Shown one piece after another: positions 1-5,436 of a stretch of 10,799 nucleotides of DNA (position 1 is the first letter of the stretch; each line of letters begins with the position of its first letter). Made by a program: the position numbers and the translations under genes. This DNA is from CAYNNP01 sp964398215. Its GTDB lineage: Bacteria > Planctomycetota > Planctomycetia > Pirellulales > Pirellulaceae. The DNA is taken from assembly GCA_964398215.1 (NCBI GenBank), contig CAYNNP010000224.1:1-10799 (forward strand), read 5' to 3'. The notes beneath the pieces are model-generated. The model saw only the letters and a list, made by a program, of their open reading frames with translations, was not told where the DNA came from and ran no database searches.

Positions 1-90
1 GAAACGACTTGGAGTTCCCGGCTGCTTTTCGGCGATCGCGTCGAGACGGGCGACCTCGGGGCATTGTAAAAATCATTCCGGAGACGTGTC
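1..90 (+). other. Possible 3' end of an upstream gene cut by the window edge (frame undecided)
   Basis: All three plus-strand frames are open from the left edge. One stops with TAA at 67-69. One stops with TGA at 92-94, giving an ATGA overlap with the next start. One stops with TAA at 99-101, overlapping the next gene by about 11 nt. Each arrangement is compatible with an upstream gene in the same operon as the XRE gene at 91. The visible 22-33 codons are too few to identify a family or choose a frame. An upstream toxin-like or regulator-linked gene is possible, but this is inference only. Confidence 0.25.
80..84 (+). promoter_or_regulatory. Shine-Dalgarno site of the first XRE gene
   Basis: GGAGA lies 6 nt upstream of the ATG at 91-93, a near-ideal distance. 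It supports that start and is one of the few clear ribosome binding sites in the window. Confidence 0.6.
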
Positions 91-528
91 ATGATCCGTA
101 ACGAATCGGAGTACCAGGAAGCTGTCGATCGGCTTCGTGATGAAAAGAATCGGATCGACGAAACGAGCAAAAAGCTTCGTGATGATGGTACCGATGCTGA
201 GTCAATCAAACGCATCACCGACCCTCTCGTTTCGTTCCACTTGCAACTTCGCGAGGAAGTTGAAAGCTATGAACGTTTGCGACGCGGGCAGTTTTCAGAA
301 ATTCATAATCTGCACGGCCTGGGGCAACTACTGATTGGCTTGCGGATCGCGCGAAATATGTCTCAGCGTGAGTTAGCCGAAAAGCTTGACGTTCATGAAT
401 CCCAGGTCTCACGCGATGAACGCAATGAGTATCACGGAATAACCATTCAACGCGCTGCGAAAATTCTCGATGCCCTTGGTGCTTCCCTGACAACGCAGGT
501 TGCTTTGCAACTGGAGCCAACGGAGTAA
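91..528 (+). CDS. XRE-family helix-turn-helix regulator with coiled-coil-like N-terminus
   Basis: This 145-aa cytoplasmic protein is predicted to bind DNA. Residues about 5-65 are highly charged and heptad-like, rich in Glu, Arg and Lys, and look helical, probably serving dimerisation or partner binding. Residues about 78-134 form a Cro/C1-type helix-turn-helix, with the scaffold SQRELAEKLDVHESQVSRDE at 91-110 and a hydrophobic helix ending in ILDALG. The ATG at 91 has a GGAGA site 6 nt upstream. A second XRE gene follows after 12 nt, so the two are probably co-transcribed. Proteins of this build often act as antitoxins or autorepressors. No toxin is visible, although a partner could lie beyond the left edge. 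The DNA target is unknown. The fold call is strong and the role is inferred. Confidence 0.85.
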   Translation: MIRNESEYQEAVDRLRDEKNRIDETSKKLRDDGTDAESIKRITDPLVSFHLQLREEVESYERLRRGQFSEIHNLHGLGQLLIGLRIARNMSQRELAEKLDVHESQVSRDERNEYHGITIQRAAKILDALGASLTTQVALQLEPTE

Positions 529-540
529 GCAGGCCAGCAC

Positions 541-891
541 TTGAACAATCCCAATCGTGAACCGACCGTCCAGCAACGTATCGCATTGACCAAGGCGATC
601 GCAGAAGAACGCGAGTGTATGCCCGCCAACATTGCTGCTGCCCGCGAAGCCAAACCGCGATTGCTGGCCGAAGCTCAGTTTCGCGTCGATGTGGTTCGTA
701 GGCTGCGTGAGGCGCGCGAAGCGGCTGGGGTTTCGCTTTCGGAACTTGAGTCTCGCACGGGTATCCAAAAGTCCGCTCTTTCACGTCTTGAAAATAGCAA
801 GGCGCCCAATCCAACTCTTGCGACGCTGCGAAGGTATGCGGATGCGATTGGGATGCAGATCGATTTTTCGATCGCTGAAAAATCAGAGTGA
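541..891 (+). CDS. Second XRE-family helix-turn-helix regulator
   Basis: This is a 116-aa DNA-binding protein if it starts at TTG 541. An in-frame ATG at 619 would give 90 aa and still contain the whole domain. I prefer the TTG because it sits 12 nt after the previous stop and the extra residues form a plausible charged helix. Residues about 52-108 are a Cro/C1-type helix-turn-helix with the recognition region QKSALSRLENSKAPNPTLAT (76-95), a classic XRE pattern. The region before it (about 8-48) is helical and rich in Ala, Glu and Arg. It lies in one operon with the preceding XRE gene, and the two domains are clearly different in sequence rather than a recent duplication. Two adjacent XRE proteins could be an antitoxin/repressor pair or a heteromeric regulator. 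The sequence does not show which. Confidence 0.8.
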   Translation: MNNPNREPTVQQRIALTKAIAEERECMPANIAAAREAKPRLLAEAQFRVDVVRRLREAREAAGVSLSELESRTGIQKSALSRLENSKAPNPTLATLRRYADAIGMQIDFSIAEKSE

Positions 892-950
892 ATGCCGCCT
901 TGAGTCGCTCTTCTTTGGATCGGTTTTTCGGGATCGAGTAAGTAGCTGTA

Positions 951-1003
951 TTGCCCTCCCCGGCCGCTACCGCGTCCGACCCTCCCGCAAGCGGGAGGGT
1001 GAA
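951..1003. repeat. Palindromic (REP-like) intergenic element
   Basis: A perfect 10-bp inverted repeat, ACCCTCCCGC (979-988) and GCGGGAGGGT (991-1000), is separated by AA. It is preceded by a C-rich stretch starting near 951 that also contains CCCTCCCC. It lies in the gap between the convergent XRE and WYL genes. No run of T follows the stem on either strand, so it does not look like a standard intrinsic terminator, although it could still block or stabilise converging transcripts. The hairpin is seen directly. That it is a dispersed genomic repeat rests on memory of similar GC-rich palindromes in planctomycete genomes. The outer boundaries are approximate. Confidence 0.6.
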
Positions 1004-1040
1004 TTGATTGTGCTGATCGGGGTGACGGAGGTCAGTGTGG

Positions 1041-2039
1041 TTAAGTCGCATTTTTCACCTCCGTGTACTGCTTGGCGATTGCGGTTGCTTCGGCTTGGAT
1101 TTGCTGGGCGACGGTTGTTGGCGACAGAATTTTGATGTCGCTTCCGAAACTCAGTAGCCAGCCGCGTAGCTCGGGTGTGTTGGCGACTTGGTAGGTTGCG
1201 ATCGCGGTGCCGTCGCCTTGCATTTCCACTTGTTGACTGGGATGCCACTTGGATTCGGTCACGGCACGGGTTGCGTCGGATGAAAAGCGAATGACTAGCT
1301 CGATTCGTTCTTGGCCTCCGTAGACACCAAAGCACGGTGCTAAGTAATCTTCGACGCAAAATCCGGATGGAATCGTGTAGGGAAAATCCGTAATTTCCGC
1401 TGCTGAAATGCGGTCAACTTTGAAGGTGCGGATTTCGTTATGTTGTTCGCTGAACCCGATCACGTACAACGAATTTTGGTAATGCCGAATCGCGTATGGT
1501 GAAATCGGATAGCTGATCGGTTCGGTCGATCGGCGTGATTGATAGGTGATGAATACGTTCTTGTGTTCTTCTAAGCTCATCACAAGCTGAACTAAGATGT
1601 CCGACTTGTCGCTGTAGTCGACGGTTCGCGGTTGTTGCAGCGCAATGGTCCGCGCATAGCGGTCGCAGTATGCCAATACGTTGTCGCTTAACCCGCTGCG
1701 TAGCTTCTTGACGGCAGAAACCGCGGCCTTGCCGATCTCGGTTTTGGCCAGCGAACCAAGCGATCCAACCAGCAGAAGTAACGCAAACGCTTCGTCAAAC
1801 CCCAGTCCGGCACCGGCAATCTTGTCGCCGTTGAGCGTCCAACGCCGTCGACCATGGTCTTCTGTTGTTTCCGATAGCGGGAAACCGCATTCCTGTAAAC
1901 GTTTTAGGTCGCGACGAATCGTTTTTAGACTGACGTTGAAATAGTCTTTCAACTCGGCAACGGTCAAACCATGACGGCGTGACGTCAGTAGGTTCAAAAG
2001 CATCAGCTGCCGGTCGATTGTGCCACTTGCAGATCTCAA
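1041..2039 (-). CDS. WYL-domain transcriptional regulator (DeoR-type HTH + WYL + WCX)
   Basis: This is a predicted DNA-binding regulator whose WYL domain may sense a ligand or nucleic acid. It has 332 aa if it starts at TTG 2039, which fits the family (about 320-330 aa). Residues about 8-65 form a winged helix-turn-helix (DRQLMLLNLL, then SLKTIRRDLKRLQECGFPL). Residues about 145-215 match the WYL domain: VFITYQS, then SPYAIRHYQNSLYVIGF in place of the usual WYLVGY, then IRTFKVDRI. Residues about 240-320 look like the WCX extension. A more upstream TTG at 2117 adds 26 Cys-rich residues unlike the family. The shorter start has AGGGGG four bases before it. Its stop faces the XRE operon. The target is unknown. 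An autoregulatory site upstream is possible, since TATGCATA lies at 2088-2095. Confidence 0.85.
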   Translation of the reverse strand: MRSASGTIDRQLMLLNLLTSRRHGLTVAELKDYFNVSLKTIRRDLKRLQECGFPLSETTEDHGRRRWTLNGDKIAGAGLGFDEAFALLLLVGSLGSLAKTEIGKAAVSAVKKLRSGLSDNVLAYCDRYARTIALQQPRTVDYSDKSDILVQLVMSLEEHKNVFITYQSRRSTEPISYPISPYAIRHYQNSLYVIGFSEQHNEIRTFKVDRISAAEITDFPYTIPSGFCVEDYLAPCFGVYGGQERIELVIRFSSDATRAVTESKWHPSQQVEMQGDGTAIATYQVANTPELRGWLLSFGSDIKILSPTTVAQQIQAEATAIAKQYTEVKNAT

Positions 2040-2395
2040 ATTGCCCCCTGTTCCCTGGTGACGTTCGATAAAACAATTCACCAAATGTATGCATAGTGCT
2101 GTGCAATACGTGTCCAATGTAGAATGTTTTTTCGTCGATTTCTATGCACTCGGCATTGTGGTGCATGGCAGAATCTGGATTAGTGGCGGTTCTGTCCAGG
2201 GTGAATAAGGTTTCGCGATTACTCGGATGGAGCGCCAAATAGTTGTTTTTGGCTAAGCCTGCAAACACTAATTTTGGTATTGGTGAAGAGGTGCGCGAGT
2301 GTAGGTGTACTGGTGTACTGATGACGGGCAGAGTCGGACTCTCAGGCCTGGAGAATCCTCCCCAATCATCGCGATCAGTTTGTCTCGCTATAGAA
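2040..2395. other. Gene-poor intergenic region upstream of the WYL regulator
   Basis: No convincing gene is seen. Reading frames crossing this stretch are low-complexity shadows without a recognisable domain. It should hold the WYL promoter, but no clean -35/-10 pair stands out. Small features present are the 8-bp palindrome TATGCATA at 2088-2095, a tandem octamer GGTGTACT x2 at 2304-2319, a short palindrome GAGTCGGACTC at 2331-2341 and CAGGCCTG at 2343-2350. None can be assigned a function. Confidence 0.5.
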
Positions 2396-2456
2396 AAGTG
2401 GCATAGGCTTCCAGCCTGTGGTTTTGCGATTCACAGGCTAGAAGCCTATGCCACTT
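2396..2456. repeat. Long near-perfect inverted repeat (stem-loop), possible terminator of the secreted operon
   Basis: Two 25-nt arms (2396-2420 and 2432-2456) are complementary at 24 of 25 positions around an 11-nt loop. The left arm contains GTGGCATAGGCTTCCAGC. The single mismatch is C against A, at 2412/2440. Read on the minus strand, the hairpin begins 2 nt after the PPC gene's TAG and is followed by a short TTTT run. It may therefore terminate or protect the three-gene transcript. Its length and symmetry also suggest a dispersed palindromic repeat. I recall similar motifs from Rhodopirellula genomes but cannot check this. Confidence 0.75.
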
Positions 2457-2458
2457 CG

Positions 2459-4090
2459 CTATTTCGCTGGGACGGTTAGCCAGAGTTGGGTTATGTCGAA
2501 TTGATCTGCTAGGCGGTTTGTTGCGATGTATTTGGTGCTGGGCGATCCGTCGCTCTCGAGTTCGACGGCGTGAATGCTGAACTCGCCTTGGTGTTTTGTT
2601 TTTGGCTTTGCGGTGAGTTTTAGTTTGATCGACTTGGATGTGCCGCCCTTGGGATCGGCAATGGCTTTCGATAGGGTTACTTCAGGTGGTAATCCAGTGG
2701 CAGAAAATTGGAGCGGTTTCTTGTGCCCGTTTTTTCGGTTGATGTTGATGGTGATCTCGATACTGCCGCCCGGTTTGATAGTCCACTGGCCAGAATCAAT
2801 AGTCAACTTCACGGTCGGTTTCTGTTCGTGCAGCCAGACCGCATAGGCGTGCCTTGGTCCATGTTTGTCGACGGCATCGGCGACTTGTAACTCTACTTCG
2901 CCGTCATAGCTGGCTTTGAAATTCAATTCAGAATCAAATTTGGTTCGCGACGTGTCGTCGTGACGCGCGATTTGTTTTTTATCGCTTGGATTGATCGCTG
3001 ATAGAACCGTGTCAACTCGAAATCCTTGTGCCCGTGAATACGATTTGGCGATGTATCGTTTGCCTTTCTGCACCGTAAAACGAAATCGGTCGATTTGCTT
3101 TGGTGCAAGGATCTTTCCGGCCAGCACAGCGGGGATTTGATCGACTTGGGCAGGCGATTTGGGATCCGATGAAGCCATCATCGTTTCTGCGGATTTATCT
3201 GCAGTTCCCAGCACATGCCAACCAATTGCTCCCGGCGAAAATACTGTTTCGCCCATCAACACGGTGGCTGGAAATCGATTCAATTCACTGCTGGTCAAAT
3301 TCCATCCCACCGGCGTGATCGATTTGGTTGGCTTGCCGATCAGGATTGGGTGAACGTGGTCAAGAAATGGGCCGACGGTGGCGCGCAATGTGTAGACGAA
3401 ACTGCTAGCGCCGGCGAATTCGATCGTGCTATTGGGCGTTGCTGGAAATGCAAAAACGCGGACGATGATGTTGCGGTCGCGTTTCGCAGTGAAGACCATT
3501 TGTGGATCGAGATTGCGTTCATCATCGGCTTGGGCGAAAACGTTTCCGCGTTCGTCGGTGAGCTGCAAAACCGCGTCCATCGGCGACTGCAGATATTGGT
3601 TGGCGATTACAGAAAGCACGAGTGTTTCGCCAGATTTGATACTGATGCGATAACAGTCAACTTGACGAGACTTGCTTAGCCGACCGGCAACCGCTGTTGG
3701 CAAAACAAGCGGCTGGGCATCGCGGTAGTGTTCGTGATTCTTGTCCGTTTCCGCTGTGACGGGCACGCGCGATATCAGCAGTGGCATCAACGCTGAAGCC
3801 GAAGTTGCGTCGACAAAACGCAGCCATGCAATTCCCGGCGCGGCGTCGTCCTTGATTGTGACTTTCCACTGGCCGGCTTTCTTCATCGGGACCAGCGAAA
3901 CATCATCGCGATCACAACGTACTTGACATGGCCATTCTGGAAACTTGCCCTCTGCGATGATCTCTGAGACACCCGTTGATACAACTGGCGGGTACAGGCG
4001 GTCGGCTTTCAATTGCGCGAGGGCAGATTGATTTTCCAGCGCAAGCCCAACGATCATCAACAAAGCGAAACACTTGGCGATTCTATTCAA
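2459..4090 (-). CDS. Secreted protein with two PPC-like (pre-peptidase C-terminal) domains
   Basis: This 543-aa protein is probably exported. A Sec signal peptide covers residues 1-25 (basic MNRIAKC, hydrophobic core, then SALA before Gln26). Residues about 130-236 and 322-419 each look like a PPC beta-sandwich, with the motifs GRLSKSRQVDCYRISIKSGE and GKILAPKQIDRFRFTVQKGK leading into strand-rich segments. Residues about 428-541 form another beta-rich, Ig-like region. No peptidase or hydrolase motif is seen, so it is more likely a binding or structural protein. The start is TTG at 4090, which follows the DUF1501 stop by 4 nt. This suggests translational coupling, as no strong ribosome binding site is present. 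The next in-frame Met (residue 12) would break the signal peptide. It is the last gene of the three-gene set. Its function is unknown, but PPC proteins beside DUF1501 and DUF1553 genes are common in planctomycetes. Confidence 0.8.
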   Translation of the reverse strand: MNRIAKCFALLMIVGLALENQSALAQLKADRLYPPVVSTGVSEIIAEGKFPEWPCQVRCDRDDVSLVPMKKAGQWKVTIKDDAAPGIAWLRFVDATSASALMPLLISRVPVTAETDKNHEHYRDAQPLVLPTAVAGRLSKSRQVDCYRISIKSGETLVLSVIANQYLQSPMDAVLQLTDERGNVFAQADDERNLDPQMVFTAKRDRNIIVRVFAFPATPNSTIEFAGASSFVYTLRATVGPFLDHVHPILIGKPTKSITPVGWNLTSSELNRFPATVLMGETVFSPGAIGWHVLGTADKSAETMMASSDPKSPAQVDQIPAVLAGKILAPKQIDRFRFTVQKGKRYIAKSYSRAQGFRVDTVLSAINPSDKKQIARHDDTSRTKFDSELNFKASYDGEVELQVADAVDKHGPRHAYAVWLHEQKPTVKLTIDSGQWTIKPGGSIEITININRKNGHKKPLQFSATGLPPEVTLSKAIADPKGGTSKSIKLKLTAKPKTKHQGEFSIHAVELESDGSPSTKYIATNRLADQFDITQLWLTVPAK

Positions 4091-4094
4091 TGCG

Positions 4095-5417
4095 TTAGCC
4101 CATCAGTTCGCTGATCGGTGTCGAATCGCTAACCAGATGAACGGGTCGTCCTTGGGGCGTGTACATCAACTGTCCAGGATCGATCCCAAGTTTTCGATAG
4201 ATGGTCGAAACGAAATTCTCGGGTGCAAGAATCCGGTCGACGGCAGCGTAACCCTGCCGGTCAGTTGCACCAACGACTTGGCCACCTGGGGTTCCACCGC
4301 CGGCGAACATCACGCTCATCGCATTGGACCAGTGATCACGTCCGGCGTCTTTGTTGATTTTTGGAGTGCGTCCGAATTCGCCCAAAACGATGACCAGGGT
4401 TCTGTCCAATCGGCCACGATCCGCTAGGTCTTTGATCAAGGCAGCAATGGTGGCCTCCAGCGGAGGAACCTTCTTTTCAAAGCCTTTGAATAGGTCGCGG
4501 TGATGGTCCCAGCCGCCGTTGTAAAGCGTGACGAAGGGCACACCGGCTTCGACCAACCGCCTGGCCAGAAGCGCACGTTGGCCGAAAGAATTTCTTCCGT
4601 AAGCGTCGCGGACTTTTTCGGATTCTGCATGAATGTCAAACGCAGCTTGTGCTTCAGGGCTTGTCATCAACTGCATGCTTTGTTGATGGAACTCGTCAAT
4701 CGCCGCAGTTGGATCACCAGCGGCAGGGTCGTTGATCCGCATCAACTTGTCGACTTGGCGGCGGATTTCCTGACGGTCGTCAAAGCGTTGTTCGGTCAGT
4801 CCGCTGGGGATGGTTACATCGCGAACGCGAAAGCTGCTGCTGTTGGGATTGTCGGGAACAACAAACGGTGCGTACCGAGACCCCAAGAAGTTGGGGCCGC
4901 CTGATCGCGACATGCTGGGAATTGAAAAGTAGGGCGGAATCCCGTGTGGAGCGCCGACTTGATGCGACACCGCACTGCCGATACTGGGATGAAAGCTAAC
5001 GAATGCTCCGCAGCCAACAGGGATTCGCGGCGGAGCACCGGTCATCATGTAATGGTTGCCCGCGCCATGGTTGCCCTGGTCGTGCTTGATCGAGCGAACG
5101 ATGGCCAGCGAATTCGAGATCGATGCTAGTTGCTTGAGATGTTCCGAAAATAGCATGCCGGGGGTTTGAGTTTTGATCGGGCTGAACTGGCCACGAATCT
5201 CGACAGGCGCTTCCGGTTTTGGGTCGAACGTTTCGTAGTGACTTGGTCCGCCGTCAAGCCAAACCAAGATGCATGCATCGGCTTGTTTGGGCAAATGCTT
5301 GTTTGGCTCACTTGCTCTGAGTGCACCGGCAAGTCCACCAGCTAGAACGCTGCCCAGGCCAAGCTGCAAGCAATCGCGCCGCGATACTCCTTCGCAATTT
5401 CGATTCGTAGTTTTCAT
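4095..5417 (-). CDS. DUF1501 family protein with Tat-type leader
   Basis: This 440-aa protein is probably exported by the Tat route. The N-terminus has the twin-arginine pattern SRRDCLQLG (12-20) followed by a Gly/Ala/Leu-rich hydrophobic stretch to about residue 34. The body matches DUF1501, a family related to the alkaline phosphatase/sulfatase fold. Conserved segments are LVWLDGGPSHYETFDPKP (51-68), HGAGNHYMMTGAPP (117-130), YNGGWDHH (299-306), and LGEFGRTPKI and GRDHW (345-363). The Asp and His residues in these segments are plausible metal ligands, but the family's activity is not established. The ATG at 5417 follows the DUF1549/DUF1553 stop by 19 nt and precedes the PPC gene by 4 nt, so all three are probably one operon. 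No Shine-Dalgarno is seen, and CCACCACC directly precedes the ATG. Length and motifs are complete, with no sign of decay. Confidence 0.92.
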   Translation of the reverse strand: MKTTNRNCEGVSRRDCLQLGLGSVLAGGLAGALRASEPNKHLPKQADACILVWLDGGPSHYETFDPKPEAPVEIRGQFSPIKTQTPGMLFSEHLKQLASISNSLAIVRSIKHDQGNHGAGNHYMMTGAPPRIPVGCGAFVSFHPSIGSAVSHQVGAPHGIPPYFSIPSMSRSGGPNFLGSRYAPFVVPDNPNSSSFRVRDVTIPSGLTEQRFDDRQEIRRQVDKLMRINDPAAGDPTAAIDEFHQQSMQLMTSPEAQAAFDIHAESEKVRDAYGRNSFGQRALLARRLVEAGVPFVTLYNGGWDHHRDLFKGFEKKVPPLEATIAALIKDLADRGRLDRTLVIVLGEFGRTPKINKDAGRDHWSNAMSVMFAGGGTPGGQVVGATDRQGYAAVDRILAPENFVSTIYRKLGIDPGQLMYTPQGRPVHLVSDSTPISELMG

Positions 5418-5436
5418 GGTGGTGGGACTATCTAAT

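Noticed and set aside
215..1051. Long minus-strand open frame (278 codons) across both XRE genes and the palindrome
   Set aside because: It is antisense to two well-supported helix-turn-helix genes, shows no recognisable domain, and its N-terminal part translates the palindromic repeat.
1795..2268. Minus-strand open frame (157 codons) overlapping the start of the WYL gene
   Set aside because: It is in a different frame from the well-supported regulator and has no domain.
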